Below, one piece after another: positions 24,647 to 32,443 of a DNA stretch of 43,292 bases (position 1 is the first letter of the stretch; each line of letters opens with the position of its first letter). Source of the DNA: Chloroflexota bacterium (GTDB lineage: Bacteria; Chloroflexota; Limnocylindria; Limnocylindrales; CSP1-4); NCBI GenBank assembly GCA_017853275.1, contig JAFMJV010000021.1, positions 1-43,292 on the forward strand, given 5' to 3'. Both the position numbers and the translations under genes were made by a program. The notes under the pieces are model-generated. The model did no database searches, was not told where the DNA came from, and worked only from the letters and a program-made list of their open reading frames with translations.

Positions 24647-25960
24647 GTGACCGACCCCGGCGCGGAGGCGGTCGCCGTCGCCGCCCTCCAGGCGCGCGGA
24701 CGCTTCGGGATCCGGCTCGGGCTGGGGCGGACCCGGGCCCTCCTCGCGGCGCTCGGCTCGCCCGAGCAGGAGCTCCGCGGCGTCCTCATCGGCGGCACGA
24801 ACGGGAAGGGGAGCACGCAGGCGATCGTCGCCGCGATCCTCCGCGCGGGCGGGATCCGGACCGGCCAGACCCCCAAGCCGCACCTCGTCGCCTACCGGGA
24901 GCGGATCGTGGTGGACGGCGCGCCGATCGCGGGCGATGCGCTCGCGGCGCTCCTCACCGAGGTCCTTGCCGCCGCGGACCGGGTCGCGCGCCGGCACGGC
25001 CCGCCCACGGAGTTCGAGGCGCTCACCGCGGCCGCCTTCCTCCATCTCGCCCGGGAGCGCGTGGAGGCCGCGGTCATCGAGGTCGGGCTCGGCGGCCGCC
25101 TGGACGCGACGAACGCCTGGGATGGCGGGGTCGCCGCGATCGTCAACGTGGCGCTCGACCACATGGAGCATCTCGGCCCCACCGTCGCCGCGATCGCCCG
25201 CGAGAAGGCGCCGATCATCAAGCGCGGCGACCGTGCCGTCACCGGGGCGACCGGGGAGGCCCTCGCGATCGTCCGCCGCCGGGCCGCGCGGATGGGCGCT
25301 CCGCTCACCGTGACGACCCCGCTCCTCGTCCACGGGATGGACCGCGACGGCCTCCGCGTGGAGGACCCCGCGCTCGGTCCGCTCCGGGTCGGTCTCCTCG
25401 GCCGGCACCAGGCGGAGAACGCCGCGGTCGCGCTGGGCATCGTGCGCGCGCTGGACGCCGCGGGGATCGCCCGGGTCCCGGAGGCGGCGATCCGGCGCGG
25501 GCTCGCGGAGGTCCGCTGGCCGGGGCGGCTCGAGCTCCTCGACCTCGCCCCGGGGGACCTTCTGCTCGATGGGGCGCACAATGCCGCCGGGGCTGCGGCG
25601 CTCGCTGCGGCCGTGGAGGAGCTCCGTCCGGGCCTGGCGCCGGGCCGGCCCGTCCTTCTTCTCGGGGTGATGGCGGACAAGGAGGTGGGCGAGATGATCG
25701 GAGCGCTGCAGGGGTCACCGGCTCTCGCCGGTGCGCGCGTCCTCGCGGTCACCGTCCCGGACGCGCCCCGTGCCCTCCCCGCGGACGCGCTCGCCGCGGC
25801 CTGGGGCGCGGGCGCCGAGGCGCTCCCCTCGCTCGATGCCGCGATCGGAGCGCTCCGCGACCACGTGCGCTCGGAGGCCGGCCCCGCGATCGTGGCGGGC
25901 TCGCTCTACCTGGTGGGTGCGGTCCGCGGCGCCCTCCTCCCGGGTGGGACGCCCGCATGA
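24647..25960 (+). CDS. folC: Folylpolyglutamate synthase / dihydrofolate synthase
   Basis: 437 residues, Mur-ligase-like fold. The P-loop is GGTNGKGST (about residues 48-56), followed by TPKPHLVAYRERI, the EVGLGGRLDATNAWDG metal/substrate loop, the ALDHMEHLG His and the C-terminal LLLDGAHNAAG nucleotide segment. It adds glutamate to dihydropteroate and to folates. GTG 24647 has no clear ribosome site; translation may be coupled to the upstream gene. Its stop overlaps folP by 4 bp. Confidence 0.95.
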   Translation: MTDPGAEAVAVAALQARGRFGIRLGLGRTRALLAALGSPEQELRGVLIGGTNGKGSTQAIVAAILRAGGIRTGQTPKPHLVAYRERIVVDGAPIAGDALAALLTEVLAAADRVARRHGPPTEFEALTAAAFLHLARERVEAAVIEVGLGGRLDATNAWDGGVAAIVNVALDHMEHLGPTVAAIAREKAPIIKRGDRAVTGATGEALAIVRRRAARMGAPLTVTTPLLVHGMDRDGLRVEDPALGPLRVGLLGRHQAENAAVALGIVRALDAAGIARVPEAAIRRGLAEVRWPGRLELLDLAPGDLLLDGAHNAAGAAALAAAVEELRPGLAPGRPVLLLGVMADKEVGEMIGALQGSPALAGARVLAVTVPDAPRALPADALAAAWGAGAEALPSLDAAIGALRDHVRSEAGPAIVAGSLYLVGAVRGALLPGGTPA

Positions 25961-26820
25961 GGTCGATCCCGCTCACCCTCCGCGGCCGGACCTTCACGTG
26001 GGGCGAGCGGACCTACGTCATGGGGATCCTCAACGTCACCCCGGACTCGTTCAGCGGGGACGGCCTCCTCGCGGAGGGGGATCCGGTCGCCGCCGCCGTG
26101 GCGCGCGCGCTCGCGATGGCCGAGGAGGGGGCGGACATCCTCGATATCGGCGGGGAATCGACCCGCCCGGGCCACGCGCCGGTGGACGTGGAGGCGGAGA
26201 TCGCCCGGGTGATCCCGGTGATCGCGGCCGTCCGTGCCGCCCTCCCCGGGATGCCGATCGGGGTGGATACGACGAAGCGGGCCGTGGCCGAGGCGGCCCT
26301 CGGTGCCGGCGCGGACCTGCTCAACGATGTCCGGGCGACCGACCCGGCAGCCGAGCTTGCCGAGCTCGCGGCGGAGCGGGATGTCCCGCTCATCCTGATG
26401 CACGGGCGGCGCGCGGAGCCCTTCACCGATGTCGTGGACGACGTGATCGCGGACCTCGTCCGGGCGCGGGATGCGGCGCTCGATGCCGGCTGCCGCCCCC
26501 AGCACCTCATCGTCGATCCGGGGATCGGCTTCGGGAAGACGGCGGACGAGAGCCTCGCCCTCCTCCGCGACCTGGCGCGCTTCCACGAGCTCGGTCACCC
26601 GGTCCTCCTCGGCGCCAGCCGGAAGTCGGTGATCGGCCATGCGCTCGGCGGGCTGCCGCCGGAGGAGCGCCTGGAGGGGACGCTCGTGACGACCGCGCTC
26701 GCGGTGATGGATGCGGTGGACCTCGTCCGCGTCCACGACGTGCGGGCGAACCTGCGCGCGGCGCGGATGGCGGACGCGATCGTCCGCGCCGGCGAGCCGC
26801 GTGACGGGATGGGAGGATGA
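25957..26820 (+). CDS. folP: Dihydropteroate synthase
   Basis: 287 residues, TIM barrel. MGILNVTPDSFSGDG, ILDIGGESTRPGH, GVDTTKRAVAE, DPGIGFGKT and LLGASRKSVIG are all present, as is the terminal VRVHDV. It joins 4-aminobenzoate to hydroxymethyl-dihydropterin diphosphate and is the sulfonamide target. The ATG overlaps the folC stop (ATGA). Confidence 0.97.
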   Translation: MRSIPLTLRGRTFTWGERTYVMGILNVTPDSFSGDGLLAEGDPVAAAVARALAMAEEGADILDIGGESTRPGHAPVDVEAEIARVIPVIAAVRAALPGMPIGVDTTKRAVAEAALGAGADLLNDVRATDPAAELAELAAERDVPLILMHGRRAEPFTDVVDDVIADLVRARDAALDAGCRPQHLIVDPGIGFGKTADESLALLRDLARFHELGHPVLLGASRKSVIGHALGGLPPEERLEGTLVTTALAVMDAVDLVRVHDVRANLRAARMADAIVRAGEPRDGMGG

Positions 26821-26825
26821 ACGGG

Positions 26826-27194
26826 ATGAGCGACACGATCACCCTCGCCGGGATGCGCTTCGAGGGCCGCCACGGCGTGAGCGCCGAGGAGCGCGCCTTC
26901 CCGCAGCTCCTCGAGCTCGACCTCGTCCTGGAGGTGGATCTCGCCCCCGCCGGCCGCTCGGACGATCTCGCCGACACGATCGACTACGGGCCGCTCGTGG
27001 AGCTCTGCCGCGGGGCGGTGGAGCGGAACTCCTTCCGGCTCCTGGAGGCGCTCGCCGCGGCGATCGCGGACCGCGTCCTCCATGCCACGCCGGCGGCCGC
27101 CGTCACCGTCCGGGTGCGCAAGCTCGCGGTCCCCGTGGAGGCCGATCTCGACTTCGCCCAGGTGGCGATCCGCCGGGAGCGCGCCCGCCCCTAG
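26826..27194 (+). CDS. folB: Dihydroneopterin aldolase
   Basis: 122 residues. The FEGRHGVSAEERAFPQ motif carries the catalytic/substrate Glu, and VRVRKLAVPVEADLDF carries the catalytic Lys. ATG 26826 is preferred because GGGAGG (26811-26816) is 9 nt upstream, while it would touch ATG 26817 directly; both are in frame. folK, the next enzyme, does not follow. The TAG stop shares its CTAG with the stop of the convergent htrA gene. Confidence 0.94.
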   Translation: MSDTITLAGMRFEGRHGVSAEERAFPQLLELDLVLEVDLAPAGRSDDLADTIDYGPLVELCRGAVERNSFRLLEALAAAIADRVLHATPAAAVTVRVRKLAVPVEADLDFAQVAIRRERARP

Positions 27195-28465
27195 CCCTGG
27201 GCGGGCCGGACGCCGAGGACGATCCGCAGGACGATCGTCTCTCCGCCGCGCAGGACATCGAGCGCGAGGGTGTCGCCCGCGGCGTGGTCCGTGAGGAGGA
27301 GGTCGAGCGGCGCTGCCGCGTCGATCCGGACCCCGTCGATGGCGAGGACGATATCGCCGTCCCGGATCCCCGCCGCCTCCGCCGGGCTTCCCGGGATGAC
27401 CGCCGATCCTGCCTCGCCCGCAGGGAGCGCCACGAGGACCCCGTGGTCCACCGGGAGCCCGGCCCGGTCCGCGAGCGCGGGCGTGATCGGCTCGTGGACG
27501 ATCCCGATCCAGGGACGGGTGAGCGGCGCACCGGCGGCGGCCTGGCGCATGAGCGGGCGCGCGATCGCGATCGGGATCGCGAAGCCGATCCCCTCCGACC
27601 CGCCCTCGATCGCCGTGTTCACGCCGATCACCCGGCCATCGATATCCACGAGCGCGCCGCCGGAGTTGCCGGGGTTGATCGCCGCATCCGTCTGGATCAG
27701 GCCGCGCAGGGTCCGGCGCATCCCGCTCCCGCAGCGGTCGTCCACGGTGAGCTCCCGCGCGGTGGCCGAGACGACTCCGCTCGTCACGCTGTTCGTGTAG
27801 GTGCCGAGCGGGCTGCCGATCGCGATCGCCACCTGGCCCGGGCGGATCCCCGAGGAATCGCCGATCGGTGCCACGGGCAGGTCGTCCGCGCCCGCGATGC
27901 GCACGATCGCGAGGTCCGTGAGCGTGTCGATCCCGTAGGTCGTGGCGGCGAGCTCGCGGCCGTCCTTCAGCCGGACGGTGAGCGCATCCGCATCGCAGAC
28001 CACGTGGCGGCTCGTGAGGACGAGCCCGGAGGCGTCGTAGACGATCCCGGAGCCGACACCGGTCGCCGGCAGCGCGAAGGGATCGGCGGCGACGAGCGCA
28101 CCATCGCCCGCGCGCGTCGTGATCGTGACCACGGCCGGGCTCACGGCATCCACCGCCGCGGTCACCGCGGAGAGCTCCACCGTCCGGGCGGCCGGCGCCG
28201 GTACCGGGGATCCGGCCGTCCCGGAGCCGGCTCCCGCCCCGAGGACGAGCATTCCGAGCACGAGGACGACCGCCGCTCCTGCCGCTCCCGCCCCGGCCGC
28301 GATGAGCGCGACCCACGCGAGGAGGCGTCCGTCGCCACGACGCTCGCGGCCACCCCGGCCCTTGTCCGCGCGACCCGTGCGCGGCGGCCGGGCGAGCGGA
28401 TCGCGCCGGCCCGGGTCGTACCAGCGCGGCTCGGGGAGGGGTGGCTCGGGGGGTCGTTCGGTCAT
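27191..28465 (-). CDS. HtrA/DegP-like membrane-anchored serine protease with PDZ domain
   Basis: 424 residues: a charged Pro/Arg cytoplasmic N-terminus, one transmembrane helix (about 48-75), and a trypsin-like domain with catalytic H154 (TSRHVV), D184 (LTDLAIV) and S268 (NPGNSGGAL). One PDZ domain at the C-terminus binds unfolded termini (DGDIVLAIDGVRID). It should degrade or refold misfolded proteins outside the membrane. The extra Cys pair near C157 and C245 could form a disulfide. The ATG overlaps the sensor-kinase stop by 4 bp, so the protease is probably an envelope-stress output of that two-component system. Confidence 0.94.
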   Translation of the reverse strand: MTERPPEPPLPEPRWYDPGRRDPLARPPRTGRADKGRGGRERRGDGRLLAWVALIAAGAGAAGAAVVLVLGMLVLGAGAGSGTAGSPVPAPAARTVELSAVTAAVDAVSPAVVTITTRAGDGALVAADPFALPATGVGSGIVYDASGLVLTSRHVVCDADALTVRLKDGRELAATTYGIDTLTDLAIVRIAGADDLPVAPIGDSSGIRPGQVAIAIGSPLGTYTNSVTSGVVSATARELTVDDRCGSGMRRTLRGLIQTDAAINPGNSGGALVDIDGRVIGVNTAIEGGSEGIGFAIPIAIARPLMRQAAAGAPLTRPWIGIVHEPITPALADRAGLPVDHGVLVALPAGEAGSAVIPGSPAEAAGIRDGDIVLAIDGVRIDAAAPLDLLLTDHAAGDTLALDVLRGGETIVLRIVLGVRPAQG

Positions 28466-30114
28466 GCGGGCTCCCTCCCGGTGGTCCGGCGTCCCGGCGG
28501 GAGGCCGGCGCGCGCGGGCAGGCTGAGGGTGAAGGTGCTCCCGGTGCCCGGCTCGGAGACGACCTCGATCCGGCCTCCGTGCAGCTCCGTGATCGAGCGG
28601 GCGATCGCGAGGCCGAGCCCCGATCCGCTCCCGCGCTCCGGGGAGCGCGACCCGCGCCAGAAGCGCTCGAAGAGATGGGGGATCTCGTCCGCGGGGATCC
28701 CGATCCCCGTATCCGTGACGGCGATCCGGGCCCCCTCGAGCGTCTCCGTGAGGGTGATCGTCACGCGTCCGCCCGCGGGCGTGAACTTCACCGCGTTCCC
28801 CACGAGGTTCGCCACCACCTGACCGAGGCGGGGCGGGTCGTGGGGGAGGCGGACCGGCGCCTCCGGCATCTCGACGACGAGCTCCACCCCCTTGCGCACG
28901 GCGACCGGCTCGGCCTGCTGGAAGGCCGCCTCCACGACGCCGCGCAGGTCTCCCGGGCGCAGATCGAGGGTGATGAGGCCGGAATCGATCTTCGAGAGCT
29001 CGAGCAGGTTCGAGGCGAGCCAGTCGAGCCGCTCGATCTGGCGCCGGCTCTGCTCGAGGAACTCCTCGCGGGTCGCCGGGTCCTCCGCGGCGCCGTCGAT
29101 GAGGAGCTCGTTGAAGGTGCGCAGGGCGGCGATCGGGGTGCGCAGCTCGTGGGAGACGTCGGCCACGAAGTCCCGGCTCCGGTCCCGGTCCGCGCGGATC
29201 GTGGCGATCGAGCCACCGAGCCGCTCCGCCACCTGGTTGAGCGCCTCGCCGAGCTCGCGGACCTCCGGGGCCGCGCTCTCGGGGACGCTCGCGCGGACAT
29301 CGAGCTCGCCCTCCGCGAGCCGGCGCGCCGCGCGGATCAGGCGGTTGATCGGGTCCGCCAGCCACTGGGTGAGGAGGAGCGCCACGATCCCCGAGGCGAG
29401 GAGGCCGATGACCGCCGCCACGACGAGGATCCGACCCACCGCGTCCAGCGAGGCGGCCCGCGAGCTCCACGGGTCCGACAGGGTGACGACGACCGGACGC
29501 CGCCGCGCCTCCCCGCTCGCCTGCGACCAGTAGCGGTCCGGGACGAGGACGGTGGCGCTCGCCCGGAGCGATTCACGCTGGCTCCCCGGCCGGACGACCT
29601 CCGTGGAGAGCGGGGCGCTCAGCTGGTAGACCGGGCTCCGGCCGTCCTGGCGCGCCGCCGGGCTCTCCCAGATCTCCACCCGCAGGTCCGCGAGCGCGAT
29701 CCGTTCCGTGAGATCGGCGAGGAAGCCGCGCGCCGGGGTCCCGAGCGCGGCGATCAGGGTGTCGCTGGGGACCGGCGGCTCCTGGGTCTCCATGATCACC
29801 GGCCGCTGGAAGTCCTGGCCGGTGGTGGTCACCGTCCGGATCTGGCTCGCCACGAGCTCCGCCACCGCCTCTGCCCGCGAGCCGAGCGCCTCGCGGTCCT
29901 GGGTCCGGAGGTAGTCGTCCAGGAGGCGCGGGACGGAGAGGACGAGGATCCCGAGCGCGAGGATGACGACGAGCGCGAGGGCGAGCGCGAGCCGGAAGCG
30001 ATAGCCGCCGTGGGAGCCGAGGGCGCCGCGGATCCGGTCCAGGGGAGGGGGTGGAGGCGTCCGGCCGGCAGCGTCGCGCCGGGCGTCAGCGCTCCGCGAA
30101 CGCGTAACCCGCAC
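28462..30114 (-). CDS. Two-component sensor histidine kinase
   Basis: 550 residues. Helix 1 is at about 41-63, followed by an extracytoplasmic sensor of about 150 residues, helix 2 (about 218-240), HAMP (WLADPINRLIRAARRLAEGELDV), HisKA with H322 in VSHELRTP, and HATPase_c with NLVGNAVKFTP, DTGIGIP and GSGLGLAI. The GTG start at 30114 is the only usable start before helix 1 and lies 29 bp inside the response-regulator gene, an unusually long overlap. The signal is unknown; linkage to htrA suggests envelope stress. Confidence 0.94.
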   Translation of the reverse strand: MRVTRSRSADARRDAAGRTPPPPPLDRIRGALGSHGGYRFRLALALALVVILALGILVLSVPRLLDDYLRTQDREALGSRAEAVAELVASQIRTVTTTGQDFQRPVIMETQEPPVPSDTLIAALGTPARGFLADLTERIALADLRVEIWESPAARQDGRSPVYQLSAPLSTEVVRPGSQRESLRASATVLVPDRYWSQASGEARRRPVVVTLSDPWSSRAASLDAVGRILVVAAVIGLLASGIVALLLTQWLADPINRLIRAARRLAEGELDVRASVPESAAPEVRELGEALNQVAERLGGSIATIRADRDRSRDFVADVSHELRTPIAALRTFNELLIDGAAEDPATREEFLEQSRRQIERLDWLASNLLELSKIDSGLITLDLRPGDLRGVVEAAFQQAEPVAVRKGVELVVEMPEAPVRLPHDPPRLGQVVANLVGNAVKFTPAGGRVTITLTETLEGARIAVTDTGIGIPADEIPHLFERFWRGSRSPERGSGSGLGLAIARSITELHGGRIEVVSEPGTGSTFTLSLPARAGLPPGRRTTGREPA

Positions 30115-30781
30115 CGCGTACCGTCACGATGAAGACCGGCGCGGCCGGGTCGTCCTCCAGCTTCTCGCGCAGATGGCTGACGTGGACGTTGATCGTCTTC
30201 TCGTCCTGGTCCAGCGCCTCGTAGTCGCGGACGAGCTCCAGGAGCTCGCGGCGCGTGAAGACGCGCCCCGGCCGCTGGGCGAGATGGCGGAGGAGCTCGA
30301 ACTCCGTGGCCGTGAGCGCGATCCGGCGCTCGCCACGCAGGACCCGCCGGCGCTCGAGGTCGATGACGAGGTCGCGGTGGCGGATCTGGCGCCCGCCGGT
30401 CGCGTCCGCGAGGTCGCCATAGGCGCGCCGGAGGAGCGCTCGCACCCGGCTCATCAGCTCACGCAGCCCGTATGGCTTCGTGAGGTAGTCGTCCGCGCCC
30501 AGCTCCAGGCCGATCACCTTGTCCACCTCGTCCGCGCGCGCGGTGAGCATGAGGACGGGTGCCTTGGAGCCCGCGGCACGCAGCCGGCGGAGCGTCTCGA
30601 ACCCGTCGATCCCGGGGAGGCGCACGTCAAGGATGACGAGGTCCGGGGCGAGCTCGGAGGCGACCGTGAGCCCGGTCTCGCCGCTGGGAGCGACGGTCAC
30701 CTCGTAGCCTTCCTGCTGGAGCGCGTACTGGAGGCCCCGCGCGACCGCGGATTCGTCTTCGACGACGAGGATGGTCGGCAT
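30086..30781 (-). CDS. OmpR/PhoB-family response regulator
   Basis: 231 residues. The receiver domain carries phospho-acceptor D52 (LVILDVRLPG), the acidic pair E8/D9, MLTA and K in YLTKPYG. The C-terminal winged helix includes LTATEFELLRHLAQRPGRVFTRREL and VHVSHLREKLEDDP. ATG 30781 has GGAAG and a TACCAT box upstream. It is the first gene of the regulator-kinase-protease operon and divergent from the L25 gene, with which it shares an inverted-repeat promoter region. Confidence 0.95.
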   Translation of the reverse strand: MPTILVVEDESAVARGLQYALQQEGYEVTVAPSGETGLTVASELAPDLVILDVRLPGIDGFETLRRLRAAGSKAPVLMLTARADEVDKVIGLELGADDYLTKPYGLRELMSRVRALLRRAYGDLADATGGRQIRHRDLVIDLERRRVLRGERRIALTATEFELLRHLAQRPGRVFTRRELLELVRDYEALDQDEKTINVHVSHLREKLEDDPAAPVFIVTVRGAGYAFAER

Positions 30782-30791
30782 GCTGCTTCCG

Positions 30792-30797
30792 ATGGTA
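30792..30797 (-). promoter_or_regulatory. -10 TACCAT of the response-regulator operon
   Basis: On the minus strand TACCAT is followed by 10 nt and ATG 30781. It is part of ATGGTACC (30792-30799), one arm of an inverted repeat. Confidence 0.5.
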
Positions 30798-30824
30798 CCC
30801 CGCCGCACCCTGCGACGCCCGTGG

Positions 30825-30830
30825 TACCAT
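30825..30830 (+). promoter_or_regulatory. -10 TACCAT of the L25 gene
   Basis: TACCAT lies within GGTACCAT (30823-30830), the other arm of the inverted repeat. The start at 30935 would then have a leader of about 95 nt, which contains CTGCGCGGGAG and may be structured, as in autoregulated ribosomal-protein leaders. Confidence 0.5.
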
Positions 30831-30934
30831 CCCGCTCCGCTCCCGCACCTGCGCGGGAGAGCCGGGCGAGGAGCGCGGAACGCGCGCCGCTCCACCCGCG
30901 ACAGCCAGCGCCGACCCCCAGAGGACGACGACCC

Positions 30935-31579
30935 GTGAGCACCCGATCCCCTCTCGCGGCCACGAGCCGCACCGTCACCGGCAAGAAGCTCGGTCCCCTC
31001 CGCCGCTCGGGACGCGTCCCGGGGGTCATCTTCGGGGCCGGCCGCGCCTCGCAGCCGATCTCCGTGGATGGGCTCGACTGGGAGATCCTCCGCCGCAAGC
31101 ACGTCACCCGGAACTCGATCCTGGACGTGACCGTGGATGGCGGCGCCGCGGAGACGGTCCTCGTCCAGGCGATCGTGGAGCACCCGGTGAACCGCCGGCC
31201 GGTCCATATCGACCTCCACCGCGTGAACCTCGCGGACCCGATCACGGCCGATGTCCCCGTCGTTCTCGTGGGCAGCGCGCCCGCGGCCGCGGACGGCGGC
31301 GGGACGGTCATGCACCTCCACGAGACCCTCCACGTGCGGGCCCTCCCGGAGGCGCTCCCCGAGACGATCGAGGTGGACGTCAGCGGCCTCGCGGACTTCG
31401 ACGCGATCATCCACGTGGGTGACGTCCGCGCGCCCAAGGGCGTGACGATCCTCACGGACGCCACCCAGCCGCTCGTGCGCGTCCAGGCGCCGCGCGTGGA
31501 GGCCGCCCCGGAGGCGCCTGCCGCCGCGGAGACGGTCGCCGAGGCTGCCCCGGAGGCGGAGGCCGCCCCGGAGGCCTGA
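30935..31579 (+). CDS. rplY: 50S ribosomal protein L25/general stress protein Ctc
   Basis: 214 residues. The N-terminal L25 domain binds 5S rRNA (VTGKKLGPLRRSGRVPGVIFG), and the C-terminal TL5/CTC beta domain contains HVRALPEALPETIEVDVSGL, IHVGDVRAPKGV and LVRVQAP. An Ala/Glu/Pro-rich tail ends it. GTG 30935 has AGAGGA upstream. Confidence 0.95.
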   Translation: MSTRSPLAATSRTVTGKKLGPLRRSGRVPGVIFGAGRASQPISVDGLDWEILRRKHVTRNSILDVTVDGGAAETVLVQAIVEHPVNRRPVHIDLHRVNLADPITADVPVVLVGSAPAAADGGGTVMHLHETLHVRALPEALPETIEVDVSGLADFDAIIHVGDVRAPKGVTILTDATQPLVRVQAPRVEAAPEAPAAAETVAEAAPEAEAAPEA

Positions 31580-31603
31580 TCCCCGCCGGATCGGAACGAT
31601 CGC

Positions 31604-31640
31604 GACGCCCCGGCCCACCGGCCGGGGCGTCGTCCTTTCC
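31604..31640 (+). terminator. Intrinsic terminator of the L25 gene
   Basis: GACGCCCCGGCC (31604-31615) pairs perfectly with its complement at 31620-31631 around loop cacc, followed by the T-richer gtcctttcc. The loop is the same as in the 2434 hairpin. Confidence 0.8.
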
Positions 31641-31682
31641 CGGGTGCCGTCCATCCGCCGCGAGCGCTCGCCGGTTTCCGGC

Positions 31683-31688
31683 TACCCT
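31683..31688 (+). promoter_or_regulatory. -10 box TACCCT before the signal peptidase gene
   Basis: TACCCT is followed by 9 nt and ATG 31698 with no ribosome site. Confidence 0.4.
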
Positions 31689-31697
31689 TTCTCCCTG

Positions 31698-32399
31698 ATG
31701 ACGAGCGCCCCTCCGCCGCCCCCGGGCTCCTGGCAGCAGCCGCCGGTCCAGCCCACGCCGCCCTGGCAGCAGCCGCCGGTCCAGCCCGAGGCTCCGGCAC
31801 CGCCCCCGGCCCCGCCCGCACGCGGCCGTCCGCGGATCGTGGATGCGCTCATCGAGATCGTCACCACGGTGGCGCTCGCGGTCATCCTCTACCTCGTCAT
31901 CCAGACCTTCATCGTCCAGACCTTCCGCGTGGAGCAGCAGTCGATGATGACGACGCTCCACCCGGACCAGCACCTGCTCATCGACAAGCTCACGCCGCGC
32001 TGGGACGACTACAGCCGGGGCGACATCATCGTCTTCAAGGCACCCGGTCGCTACAGCGCGGACGGGACCCCCTTCATCAAGCGGGTGATCGGCGTCGCCG
32101 GCGATCGCGTGGAGGTGAAGGAGGACGGAGCCTGGATCGACGGCATCCGGCTCGTGGAGCCCTACGTGGATGGCTACCCCACGCAGCCGGAGGGGAAGGA
32201 ATCGAGCTGGGAGGTCGGCCCGGGGGAGCTCTTCGTCATGGGTGACCACCGCGACGCCTCCGTGGACTCCCGCAGCTTCGGCGTGATCCGCGTGGATGAC
32301 GTCATCGGGCGGGCCCTCATCCGCTTCTGGCCCCCGAACACGCTCGGCATCGTCCAGACGCCCACCTACCCGGAGCTGGAGGCCGACGCGGCCCCCTGA
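31698..32399 (+). CDS. lepB: Signal peptidase I
   Basis: 233 residues. A Pro/Gln-rich cytoplasmic N-terminus of about 45 residues is followed by one transmembrane helix (about 48-72), the catalytic Ser82 in VEQQSMMTTL and the general-base Lys128 in FIKRVIGVAGD. GELFVMGDHRDASVDSRSFG (box E) also identifies the family. It cleaves secretory signal peptides at the outer face of the membrane. No ribosome site is seen and the start is probably leaderless. Confidence 0.96.
   Translation: MTSAPPPPPGSWQQPPVQPTPPWQQPPVQPEAPAPPPAPPARGRPRIVDALIEIVTTVALAVILYLVIQTFIVQTFRVEQQSMMTTLHPDQHLLIDKLTPRWDDYSRGDIIVFKAPGRYSADGTPFIKRVIGVAGDRVEVKEDGAWIDGIRLVEPYVDGYPTQPEGKESSWEVGPGELFVMGDHRDASVDSRSFGVIRVDDVIGRALIRFWPPNTLGIVQTPTYPELEADAAP
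31731..31787 (+). repeat. 24-bp direct repeat inside lepB
   Basis: Identical copies at 31731-31754 and 31764-31787, 33 bp apart, encode WQQPPVQP twice in the disordered N-terminus. Confidence 0.9.
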
Positions 32400-32443
32400 C
32401 CGCGCGGCCCCGCGGGCGCCGTCCGCCACCGTAGGGGGAGGGG

